DNA of 11,683 bases from Theodoxus fluviatilis (Eukaryota; Mollusca; Gastropoda; Cycloneritida; Neritidae): the NCBI GenBank assembly GCA_034096865.1, contig JAWQFJ010020666.1:10001-21683 (forward strand). The letters run 5' to 3'. Position numbers and translations under genes: made by a program. Below the pieces are notes generated by a model that saw nothing but the letters and a program-made list of their open reading frames with translations, made no database searches and was not told the origin of the DNA. Below, in pieces: positions 1-7,273 of this stretch; position 1 is the stretch's first letter, and each line of letters begins with the position of its first letter.

Positions 1-1013
1 ACTTCACTCTGCAGACTCTACAGTCCACAGTATCGGCTTCGTACTGAAGACTTCACTCTGCAGACTCTACAGTCCACAGTATCGGCTTCGTACTGAAGAC
101 TTCACTCTGCAGACTCTACAGTCCACAGTATCGGCTTTGTACTAAAGAGATCACTGTTAAAACTCTACTTTCCGTGGTATCGGCTTTGTATTGAAGACTG
201 CACTCTGCAGACTCTACATCACAGTATCGGATTTGTACTGAAGACTTCACTCTGCAGACTCTACATTCCACAGCATCGGCTTTGTATTGAAGACTGCACT
301 CTGCAGACTCTACATTCCACAGCATCGGCTTTGTATTAAAGACTTAACTCTGCAGACATACTCTACAGTCCACGGTATCGGCTTTGTATTGAAGACTTCA
401 CTCTGCAGACTCTACATTACACAGTATCGGCTTCGTACTGAAGACTTCACTCTGCAGACTCTACAGTCCACAGTATCGGCTTTGTACTGAAGACTTCACT
501 CTTAAGACTCTACTTTCCGTGGTATCGGCTTCGTACTGAAGACTTCACTCTGCAGACTCTACATTCCATAGTATCGGCTTTGTATTGAAGACTGCACTCT
601 GCAGACTCTACATTCCACAGCATCGGCTTCGTACTGAAGACTTCACTCTGCAGACTATACAGTCCACAGTATCGGCTTTGTATTGAAGACTTCACTCTAC
701 AGACTATACAGTCCACAGTATCGGCTTCGTACTGAAGACTTCACTTTGCAGACTCTACATTCCACAGCATCGGCTTTGTATTGAAGACTGCACTCTGCAG
801 ACATACTCTACAGTCCACAGTATCGGCTTTGTATTGAAGACTACACTCTGCAGACATACTCTACAGTCCACAGTATCGGTTTTGTACTGAAGACTTCACT
901 CTTAAGACTCTACTTTCCGTGGTATCGGCTTTGTACTGAAGACTTCACTCTGCAGACTCTACATTACACAGTATCGGCTTTGTGCTGAAGACTGCACTCT
1001 GCACACTCTGCGT
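1..1013. repeat. 49-bp satellite array, about 21 copies
   Basis: The unit reads ACTTCACTCTGCAGACTCTA, then a CAGTCCACAG or CATTCCACAG block, then TATCGGCTTYGTACTGAAG. Units start at 1, 50, 99, 148, 197, 244, 293, 342 and so on to about 994. Most are exactly 49 bp. A +5 form carries an extra ATACT after GCAGAC (near 342, 788 and 842). A distinct variant has TACTTTCCGTGG in place of the CAG/CATTCCACAG block (166-177, 511-522, 911-922). The period is not a multiple of 3, so the 67-69 codon frames crossing the array are accidental. The array continues off the left edge, so its full length is unknown. I do not recognise the satellite family. Confidence 0.97.
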
Positions 1014-2075
1014 GTACATTCCACAGTATCGACCTCGTAATGAGAACCTCACGTGGTGAACTTGGAATCGCAGACTTCAGGATGGAGGCTTTGTATACCT
1101 GTATTGCAGTGTTCACACTATTGACTTTGCACTGCAGAATTCACATTGTCGACCTCGTATCAAAGACTTCGTATCTTGGGCTTTGCATTTAAGACGTTAC
1201 AGTGCAGACGTGCTCTTGATCTAGCGGGCGATGATACAGACTTTGTACTACAGGCTTCACACTGTTGATTTTCTTATGCAGACTTTACACTATAGCACTC
1301 ATCTTGCAGATTTCATATCGTGGGCTTAGAATTGAAGACTGAACTACAGAGTAATTCTGACGTTCTTTGCAATGCAGACTTTCTATTGTAGATTTTACTC
1401 TGCAGACGTTGTATTGAAGATTCACAATGCTGACTTCTTCATAGAGATTTCAAGATGAATTTTTTTTTGTACACTCCACACTGTGGATTTTGTCTTTGTG
1501 AATTTCTAATTGTACACGTGGTGCTGAAGATTTTAAAATATACACTTCACAATGAGGACTTCACTCTGTAGCCTTATAGCTCAGTATTCATATTATAGAA
1601 TTCACTTTGAGTACTTTTCTTTGGGGACCCGACATTCTAGACTTCACACTGAAGACTGAATACCTTAGAATTTTCCCCTATAGACTTATCACTGCAGATT
1701 TCACAATGGAGACTTCACATCGTAGACATCACATTATAGAGTTCACAGAACTGATTTCACAGAACAGAATATGCAATGCAGACGTCACTCGCCAGGCTTC
1801 ACAATATAGACACCGAAGATTTCAACCAGAATGTTCATCGAACGCCGTTCACTGAAAACAGCAGACTTCAAGATGTAGATTTCAAATCTTGGATCTTGGG
1901 CTGTTGTCTTCACTGAGTACACAGCACACTGCCGATTCCGTATGGCAGACTTCACTGTGAATATAATACAAAAAACGATTCACAGTACAGACTTCATTAA
2001 AGGTTTGATCTCACGGGTTTCAAGTGCAGATTTCGCTCCCTAGATTTTCAATTGCAGATTTCATAATTGTGAGAT
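1014..2075. repeat. Diverged fringe of short GCAGACTTCA-type repeats
   Basis: To the right of the 49-bp array the strict period is lost, but the words GCAGACTTCA, GCAGATTTCA, GAAGACTTCA, CTTCACACTG and TTCACAATG recur every 15-30 bases to about 2070. Examples are near 1067, 1280, 1305, 1555, 1640, 1695, 1710, 1925 and 2060. These are the words that make up the 49-bp unit, so this looks like an old, decayed extension of the array or its ancestral short-period form. A frame of 82 codons at 1607-1855 on the plus strand lies wholly inside this zone and is taken as accidental. Confidence 0.75.
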
Positions 2076-2279
2076 GAACAGGCTTCTTTCACGTTTTAAA
2101 TAGTTCTTTATAATTCCCAATACATTTCCAGAAAACTGTCATAAGTACACGTTCGACTTCTCTTTAAATTCACGCTGCAGCCTTTATAGTACGGAATAGA
2201 CACTCACGGTATACATGATACTGTAGGCCTCTTTGTGCACAGTGAAACCTCAATACTCCATTCATCAGACCTCAGATGA
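2076..2279. other. Unique AT-rich spacer, nothing recognised
   Basis: The repeat words fade out here. I see no gene, palindrome or tandem structure before the CpG-rich patch begins. Confidence 0.5.
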
Positions 2280-2660
2280 TGACTCTGGAATCACGTAGCA
2301 CAGTCCAAGAAGTCGCCACCTTTCGCTGCTCCTCCGCCATGCGTCACGCTCGAACGAGTGCACGTTTATGTTCGCGAAGCGAGGTATACCATTCACAAAC
2401 CGCTACAAGCAGTCTGTACCAATAATGAATGCGGCAACAGCTTGCTTCTGTTCACTCCAAATGAAACCGCATCTATCGTCTGCATTGCGGGGCCCGAGTT
2501 TCCTGGTCCCCATGGTGGAACGCACAATGACGTCTCGAGAGGACGTAGCAGAGCGAAAAGGAAGTGGGTATCGAGTGTGCCATGCGCGCCGTTAACCGTC
2601 GTTACTTCCGGTTCTCAAAGGTCTTTTTCCGGTCCTTGGAGGTCACGTGACCTAGACAAC
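2280..2660. promoter_or_regulatory. CpG-rich patch with ETS-like and CACGTG sites, candidate promoter
   Basis: CpG dinucleotides are clearly denser here than on either side, for example TTCGCGAAGCGAGG, GACGTCTCGAGAGGACGT and TGCGCGCCG. An ETS-type ACTTCCGG lies at 2604-2611, a second TTCCGG near 2627-2632, and a perfect 12-bp palindrome GGTCACGTGACC at 2641-2652. ETS plus CACGTG sites in CpG-rich DNA is a common makeup of TATA-less animal promoters. No downstream gene is recognised in the window. An open frame of 105 codons (2358-2675, plus) runs through the patch but has no domain I recognise and may only reflect the lack of AT-rich stops. An old gene fragment or CpG-rich repeat is an alternative. 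Confidence 0.3.
2641..2652. promoter_or_regulatory. 12-bp palindrome containing CACGTG (E-box, CLEAR-like)
   Basis: GGTCACGTGACC is its own reverse complement. Its core GTCACGTGAC equals the consensus described for vertebrate TFEB/MITF-family (CLEAR) sites. Binding here is inferred only from the motif. Confidence 0.4.
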
Positions 2661-3430
2661 CCAGGCCACGTCTGAGCTGGAAGACTCACGTTAAAGTCCA
2701 CAGTTCAAAACTAGAAGACCGCCCAACGTCTGCAATACTTGAACAAACAACCAACGCGAATAAAATTCATGATCTTATAATATTAAAACGGAGACAATTA
2801 AACATAGGAGACAATGAGATACAAGATCAATAAAAGGGGGCAAATGTTCGACTTAAGAAGTCTTCATCAACCGCAAGAGATAAACAAACACGCATTTACA
2901 GGTGTGGGGAGTGGGGGGTGGGGGTGGGGGTGGGGGAGCCTGCGAAAGTAACTTTACCAAGGCCTTTATCCAGCGTTGGTTGTTGTGTCAGTCACTAGAG
3001 CAGTACCCTGTGCAGACCACCTCCCATTCTAATGGTGAAGCCTGTGTAACCCTATGCACCTGCCCCATCACGAGTGGCTAGGGAAACGCCCGACAGATAG
3101 GCGGGTCGAATGAGGCACAGGGACTTAGTTTAGGGGACCCACATGTAGATTGAAAAAACGGACTCAGAAGATAACTTAGAAATTGGAAGTGTACATGTAG
3201 ATATGCTTTTCTCACGGTGAATAATTGAAAAGTAATACGTAGTGCAAGTATGCAGTATATGCAGCCTGCATATGGAGTTTGCAGACAATTTCACCAAGCA
3301 CAGATGTGCTTTGCTTAACATAAAGCATAGCATGACAGGAAACAGGTGGTGTGGCCAAAAAAAACGTCCCGCCGAGTTTCAATAATTAGCTCAAGCCTGT
3401 CACCAGCGGCGTGCTATCACTCGCAAGGCC
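2661..3430. other. Unique sequence without recognisable gene
   Basis: This stretch holds a G-rich run (listed separately) and a small direct repeat GGAGACAAT (near 2790 and 2808). It also has a short inverted repeat GACTT-AAG-AAGTC near 2850. A 67-codon minus-strand frame at 3130-3333 has no domain features. Nothing else stands out. Confidence 0.5.
2906..2936 (+). other. G-quadruplex-type G tract
   Basis: Five runs of four to six Gs are separated by AGT or single Ts (GGGG-AGT-GGGGGG-T-GGGGG-T-GGGGG-T-GGGGG). This fits the usual G4 pattern of at least four G runs with loops of 1-3 nt, here on the plus strand. It also fits the start of a short G4T minisatellite. Confidence 0.8.
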
Positions 3431-3436
3431 GTGGCG

Positions 3437-3444
3437 TCACGTGA
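3437..3444. promoter_or_regulatory. TCACGTGA octamer
   Basis: A second copy of the palindromic octamer, in a locally CpG-richer stretch (GGCGTCACGTGATATG). Only the core 8 bp are palindromic here. Regulatory function is inferred from the motif. Confidence 0.3.
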
Positions 3445-3932
3445 TATGCAGCCTCGGGAGCATTCTGTGAACCGACAGTTCGCAATGAATGCGTAATAGA
3501 CTTGACCCTTCGCATTACAGCACTGCGCCAAAAGTAGTTCGTTCTGATACTATTGATTTCTCCACTTTTAACATTCACATGTCAAAACTGGTTTCCATTT
3601 TAACACAAACATGTTATTTTATCGAATAAACGCGTGTTTATTGCTTCAACAAGAGTAAGTTAAGAGTTTTGTGCGAAATAGTCTTAGAACTACTTTAACG
3701 GTGTATGTCATGGAGCAGATCGGCTATCCCACAAGCCTCTCGCGTGACCTCCGTTTGCATATTTCGGACAAAAACCTTCCATCACGTGATGTCAACTGGG
3801 CTAGAGACACTTTCGCCGGTAGGCGCAGTCTCTATTGAATTAGAATGCTTCGGCAGTAGCAAACGTGGCAGTTCGAGTTTGCAAATGGAATTATTATAGA
3901 GGAACTGCACTCGTTCTCAACCTCGCTAGCAA
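3445..3932. other. Unique sequence without recognisable gene
   Basis: Apart from the CACGTG palindrome at 3780-3791, I see no supported feature. A 64-codon plus-strand frame (3705-3899) begins inside it and has no recognisable domain. Confidence 0.5.
3780..3791. promoter_or_regulatory. 12-bp palindrome CATCACGTGATG
   Basis: A third TCACGTGA octamer (3782-3789), extended to a perfect 12-bp palindrome. It lies about 140 bp before the 50-bp array. Confidence 0.35.
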
Positions 3933-4230
3933 TCGAGTTACATGATATGCTACTGTACAAGTAGATCTCACTGCACCGGGCGTCGAGTTACATGATATGC
4001 TACTGTACAAGTAGATCTCACTGCACCGGGCGTCGAGTTACATGATATGCTACTGTACAAGTAGATCTCACTGCACCGGCCGTCGAGTTACATGATATGC
4101 TACTGTACAAGTAGATCTCACTGCACCGGGCGTCGAGTTACATGATATGCTACTGTACAAGTAGATCTCACTGCACCGGGCGTCGTTACATGATATGCTA
4201 CTGTACAAGTAGATCTCACTGCACCGGGCG
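3933..4230. repeat. 50-bp tandem array, 6 copies, near-identical
   Basis: Units start at 3933, 3983, 4033, 4083, 4133 and 4183. The unit opens TCGAGTTACATGATATGCTA and closes with ATCTCACTGCACCGGGCG. Differences seen are one G-to-C at 4080 and a 2-bp deletion at the start of the last unit, so the array is young or recently homogenised. Each unit holds an inverted repeat CTACT-GTACA-AGTAG. The period is not a multiple of 3, so the 63-codon minus-strand frame over it is accidental. Confidence 0.97.
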
Positions 4231-4980
4231 TCACATTGAGCTGTGCAGGAGTGGATCACGCTGTTCTTTTCAGACGTGGTCTATTCTTGATTGACACGCT
4301 TGAACGGATGAAAGCCAATGATGAAATACTCGTGCAGCACGTTGTTGAACTCTTCCGAATGTAATGGAACATCGGACCTGTAGCTGCTATTTTAATGAAC
4401 ATACTGTTTTACATACATGTCTTTACTGACTGCAAGTTCCTTCAATTTCGGAGTCAAAGAGATCTGAAAGATATGGTTAGCAGGTTGAAGTTCAAAGCCG
4501 GGGAGCTGATGCAATAAGGCTTGCCCTAATTATTTCCAACTTGTGACGAAATATAATATAATATAAAAATCGCCAAAAGAACTAGTATAGCTTCAAAAGC
4601 CAAAGGAAACAGAAATACCTTCATCCGGTCACTCATTCAGCTTCGATTAAGACGATGACATCGATAGTCTTGTTTGTGACTTCTAACAATGGAAAAAACC
4701 AAAAAGTCACCGTTTTGTTTGTTAATCACTGTCTTTAAAAGAAGAAAATATTCACGAATATTTGCGCAGTGCACACACTTTTTACCTACCAAACCAAAAG
4801 ATCGTGTGTTTTTACAGTTCAAGATCAGAGAAAATTGAACTAGGAGATAAATGAAACTGAGGATATTGTAAGAGGTGTAAGATGTAATGAAACGAATCAG
4901 GAAAGACACCTACGGTGACATTTTACGTGAAATTTTAATTGTAACGTTTCCCATCGTACTCAATCACCCAGCTTGTCAAC
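4231..4980. other. AT-rich unique sequence, nothing recognised
   Basis: The stretch includes a short ATATAATATAATATAAAA run at about 4550-4567. A 90-codon minus-strand frame (4637-4909) starts with a hydrophobic, Ser/Tyr/Ile-rich stretch typical of chance frames in AT-rich DNA. I cannot support it as a gene. Confidence 0.5.
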
Positions 4981-5003
4981 CAAAGTAAGGCGAAGCGGAT
5001 TCC

Positions 5004-5180
5004 GAGGGTTGGACCTCCTGAAGGTCGGGGGTCCAAACTGACCCACCGCGTCTCCCCACGGGTTTCGGGAAAGGTGAATAAATAGCGATATCGTGACGTG
5101 CTATAATTCTATCCGACTCTGATGATGTATCGTGATTAATTGCCTTAGATAGCCTTCAAAGGCTGATCAGTTCAGTTCAG
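5004..5180 (+). mobile_element. SINE-like retroposon, copy B (plus orientation)
   Basis: This segment aligns with the reverse complement of 7033-7189 (copy A). The best block, from GACCCACC at 5040 to GAATAAATA at about 5084, matches copy A at about 35 of 45 positions. Downstream both keep CTATTCTA/CTATAATTCTA, TTGCCTTAG/GGCCTTTAG and a terminal palindrome, AGCCTTCAAAGGCT here (5151-5164). A short TTCAG tract follows (5166-5180), as expected for a retroposon tail. The left end (GGGTTGG...GGTCGGGGGTCC) resembles one or two worn copies of the 28-bp 5' monomer of copy A. No coding capacity and no target-site duplication is visible. The family is not identified; it could instead be the 3' end of an unknown LINE. 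Confidence 0.65.
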
Positions 5181-5183
5181 TCT
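5166..5183. repeat. Shared (TTCAG)n / (CTGAA)n retroposon tail
   Basis: This is a short pentamer tract (ATCAG TTCAG TTCAG). Read on the plus strand it follows the 3' palindrome of copy B. Read on the minus strand it is the tail of the LINE fragment and contains its stop codon. The two elements therefore meet tail-to-tail on one microsatellite tract. Confidence 0.6.
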
Positions 5184-5404
5184 CTTAACCCTGAGATGGG
5201 TTGTTGAGGCACCACTGATGACCTTTGGACAATCTTCCTACATCGATCTCTATCATCTGTGGCTCGCTGTGAGTCAGCAAAGGTTAAGCCTGTCCACTCT
5301 TTGATGTTGTCTTCCCACCTTTTTCTCTGCCTGCCTCTCCTTCTCCCATCTGGTACGGTACCTTGCAGGATGGTCTTGGCCAGCCCACTGCCTCTGATAG
5401 GCCA
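5177..5404 (-). pseudogene. 5'-truncated LINE reverse-transcriptase C-terminus
   Basis: The minus strand encodes about 75 residues of the extreme C-terminus of a non-LTR retrotransposon polyprotein. It reads GLAKTILQGTV, then RRRGRQRKRWEDNIKEWTG (5344-5288), then F-ADSQRAT-DRDR, and finally SSVVPQQP and GLRD before a TGA at 5179-5177. The basic GRQRKRWEDNIKEW stretch is very common at the end of animal LINE ORF2 products. No reverse-transcriptase or endonuclease catalytic motifs remain, so this is a dead 5'-truncated copy. A Cys stands in DRDRCRKIV where I would expect Trp. The stop codon falls inside the ACTGA tail repeat. The clade is not assigned. Confidence 0.85.
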
Positions 5405-5410
5405 TAAAAA

Positions 5411-5478
5411 TCCACCCACCCACCCACCCATCCAACCGTCCGCTCGTCCGCTCGTCCGTCCGTCCGTCCGTCCGTCCA
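5411..5478. repeat. Compound CCAC / CGTC microsatellite
   Basis: (CCAC)n is followed by CATCCAAC and then interrupted (CGTC)n ending near 5478. It marks the upstream limit of the LINE fragment. The Gly/Arg/Thr/Trp-rich and Pro/Ser-rich translations across it are repeat artefacts. Confidence 0.95.
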
Positions 5479-6240
5479 TTCAATATCCAGGAAAGACAGG
5501 GCTGAGATTGAAGCATAAACGTGCCACGGGGAATGCAGACCTATCTGACTGCAAGGAAATTCGGAATTTATAAATCTGAAATATAAATCTGCAAAGTGAA
5601 GTTTGTGGCGTTAAGTTGTAGCTGCACAGTGTGCGATGAACTTTCTTCTACGTGGAGTCCCATTCACACTGCTTGATACTATCTGCAATGTGCAAGCAAT
5701 ATGGACTGTATATCATGTAGTTACGTAGGAACGTTTTCAGTGCTGACTCCGCATTTGAAGTCCCGGGTTCGAACTCTGCATTTCGAAGTCTGCATTTGCA
5801 CCGCTGCAATGCAATGTCTGTAGTGTTACAAGTCGTCCTCTGAGTCTAGGGGTATGTTAATTTATCAATGATTGGATGAGACCTGACTTACACACATAAC
5901 AGTCACTGCCTTCATTCGCGCTGTCTCTTTCTCTCAGAACCAGAAGAAGAGGTCATGAGAAATCAAATAATAATAATTTAATCAAATAATAACAAACTAT
6001 GATATATTCATGCAAAAATCAAGCACGCACAAGAAGAACAATTAGTACTAGGCCAGCCTTAATTAATGAATGTTGAAGTTTATCTTCAGTTCCACTTGGG
6101 TGACTTATCTCGTGTGTCTATTGAAAGACGCTCTCCGAATGTTCGTCGATGAAACAAGGTTCATATAACACGAGTTTACTGACTTTCAATTCCGGAATTG
6201 GCAGGGAAAGGTAGAGGTTCACAGTTACCGCTGAAGGGAT
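5479..6240. other. Unique AT-rich sequence, nothing firm
   Basis: It contains a pol III B-box-like word near 5765 (listed separately) and a 13-bp direct repeat AATCAAATAATAA at 5961-5973 and 5980-5992. A 14-bp perfect palindrome CAATTCCGGAATTG sits at 6187-6200. No gene is supported. Confidence 0.5.
5711..5780 (+). other. Possible remnant of a tRNA-derived SINE head
   Basis: GGGTTCGAACTC at 5765-5776 matches the pol III B-box (GGTTCGANNCC) closely and could be a T-arm. TAGTTACGTAGG at 5718-5729 roughly fits an A-box about 46 bp upstream. The implied acceptor and anticodon stems do not pair, so this is not a functional tRNA gene. No recognisable SINE body follows. Confidence 0.2.
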
Positions 6241-6241
6241 A

Positions 6242-6312
6242 GTGGTGACAGCAGCGTTGATGGAAAGTCGTCTCTAGTCGCAGCAAAAGGGGTGACGACA
6301 GCAGCGTTACTG
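6242..6312. repeat. Short local duplication (GACAGCAGCGTT)
   Basis: GGTGACAGCAGCGTTGATGG near 6244 and GGTGACGACAGCAGCGTTAC near 6291 are about 50 bp apart. This is a diverged two-copy tandem duplication. Confidence 0.45.
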
Positions 6313-6504
6313 GTCAGGCACCTCTGAGACGAGTTGGAGGGAATACTCTGTCTCAGCAGGGACTTCGGGGCCAGCCTTGTGCTCGGAGTGCGCGGTCAGT
6401 CCAAAGTGAAGAGGCGACCGGTTCTCGTTGCGTTTGATGGACTTTAATGCTGAGGGGAAGAGCCACTCATGTTGCGACTGGTCGTGGTGACCTGTTGACT
6501 CCAC
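6307..6504 (-). other. 65-codon open frame, function unknown
   Basis: The minus-strand frame starts MESTGHHDQSQHEWLFPSAL and ends SLQLVSEVPDQ. It has mixed, non-repetitive composition and lies in a less AT-rich block, so it looks more protein-like than other frames in the window. I do not recognise a domain, signal peptide or membrane segment. It could be part of an exon, a retroelement remnant or chance. Its 3' limit touches the GACAGCAGCGTT duplication. Confidence 0.15.
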
Positions 6505-6712
6505 CCCCAGATTGGAGGCAGATGGGGTCTGGGACTAAATTGTTGCTGACTTCCCCATAATTAACTTTCCTGGGGCTGATGTGCTAGTGTCTCTGACAGG
6601 ATGCTGACCTTAATGTCTCCCTAATGTCCGACACGCCATGCTTGGCTGCACGGGGATATCTAGACAACCGTTCCAATGGAATGTTGATTGCCAAACCACG
6701 GCGACACTCTGC
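6505..6712. other. Unique sequence, nothing recognised
   Basis: No supported feature. The last 60 bases may include a very worn extra unit of the following minisatellite (GGCTGCACGGGGATATCTAGACAAC-like). Confidence 0.4.
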
Positions 6713-6852
6713 CTGGGTTCCCCAGATGTGGCCTAGATAACAATCCTGACTCTAACTTCAAAGTGGCTGGGTTCACAGTTGGGTCTGGATAACAATCGCT
6801 GCCCTCTCTATTCATTCCCTTGATCCACTTGGCTGAACTCACAGATGGGGGA
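6713..6852. repeat. Degenerate minisatellite, about 2.3 copies of 54-66 bp
   Basis: CTGGGTTCCCCAGATGTGG (6713), CTGGGTTCACAGTTGGG (6767) and CTGAACTCACAGATGGGG (6833) open successive units. GATAACAATC is repeated at 6735 and 6788, followed by CTGACTCT and GCTGCCCTCT. The units differ in length and are well diverged. Confidence 0.6.
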
Positions 6853-6893
6853 CCATCCCAGTAGCATGAAGGATGTACATGTATCATGTTGCT

Positions 6894-6907
6894 TTCTTCA
6901 ACAAGGA
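6894..6907. repeat. Left 14-bp direct repeat, putative target-site duplication
   Basis: TTCTTCAACAAGGA matches 7274-7287 exactly. The two copies bracket retroposon copy A, the arrangement expected of target-primed reverse transcription. The last three bases overlap the first GGAT unit. Confidence 0.75.
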
Positions 6908-7032
6908 TGGATGGATGGATGGATGGATGGATGGATGGATGGATGGATGGATGGATGGATGGATGGATGGATGGATGGATGGATGGATGGATGGATGGAT
7001 GGATGGATGGATGGATGGATGGATGGATGGAT
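6905..7032. repeat. (GGAT)32 perfect tetranucleotide microsatellite
   Basis: There are 128 bp of uninterrupted GGAT, 32 units. On the minus strand it is (ATCC)n and sits as the 3' tail of retroposon copy A. Long frames reading Met-Asp-Gly-Trp or Ile-His-Pro-Ser repeats are artefacts of it. Confidence 0.99.
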
Positions 7033-7050
7033 AAAGTTTTACGACCTATA

Positions 7051-7064
7051 AGCCTATGTAGGCT
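7051..7064 (-). other. 3'-terminal palindrome of copy A
   Basis: AGCCTACATAGGCT can fold as an AGCCT/AGGCT stem with an ACAT loop. Copy B has AGCCTTCAAAGGCT at 5151-5164. The sixth symmetrical pair is A:T in A and T:A in B. Hairpins near the 3' end are often what LINE reverse transcriptases recognise; that role here is inference. Confidence 0.55.
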
Positions 7065-7161
7065 GCTAAAGGCCAATAAACACGAAAATCACTAGAATAG
7101 GAAGTTACAATGTCCCTATTTTTATTCGCCTCTTACGAATCGCGCAGGGAGACGTGGTGGG

Positions 7162-7273
7162 TCTATTCTGAACCCCAACCCACAGGGGGTTCATTCTGAC
7201 CCCCAACCCACAGGGGGTTCATTCTGACCCCCAACCCACAGGGGGTTCATTCTGACCCCCAACCCACAGGGGG
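7162..7273. repeat. 28-bp tandem repeat, 4 copies
   Basis: Units at 7162-7189, 7190-7217, 7218-7245 and 7246-7273 read TTCATTCTGACCCCC then AACCCACAGGGGG. The first unit is diverged (TCTATTCTGAACCCC); the other three are identical. The array ends exactly where the right-hand 14-bp direct repeat starts, so the monomers form the 5' end of copy A. Confidence 0.97.

Larger units (their letters stand above)
6905..7273 (-). mobile_element. SINE-like retroposon, copy A (minus orientation)
   Basis: Read on the minus strand, four 28-bp monomers (7273-7162) lead into a unique body (7161-7033). The body has GACCCACC, CGTCTCCC, a GAGGCGAATAAA word, CTATTCTA, GGCCTTTAG and the terminal palindrome AGCCTACATAGGCT (7064-7051). 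The (TCCA)32 tail then follows. Exact 14-bp direct repeats flank it (6894-6907 and 7274-7287). The body aligns with copy B (5004-5180), so this is a dispersed family. It has no ORF and so would depend on a partner LINE. No clear tRNA-like A/B-box head was found, so SINE in the strict pol III sense is unproven. It could also be a 5'-truncated LINE end with a duplicated 5' part. Confidence 0.72.

Noticed and set aside
3020..3120. Possible pol III A/B boxes (GTGGCTAGGG and GGGTCGAATGAG)
   Set aside because: Both words deviate from consensus at key positions, spacing is short, and no SINE body follows.
3933..4230. CRISPR-like regular spacing
   Set aside because: The whole 50-bp unit is repeated with no unique spacers, and the window is eukaryotic.
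4637..4909. 90-codon minus-strand frame with a hydrophobic start
   Set aside because: It lies in AT-rich DNA and has no domain or repeat support. The hydrophobic bias is expected from composition.
5259..5573. 104-codon plus-strand frame opposite the LINE fragment
   Set aside because: It is the antisense shadow of the LINE C-terminus and the CCAC/CGTC microsatellite.
6660..7076. 138-codon minus-strand frame with Ser-Ile-His-Pro repeats and the matching plus-strand Met-Asp-Gly-Trp frames
   Set aside because: They come from the (GGAT)32 tract. The flanking residues read through retroposon and minisatellite sequence.
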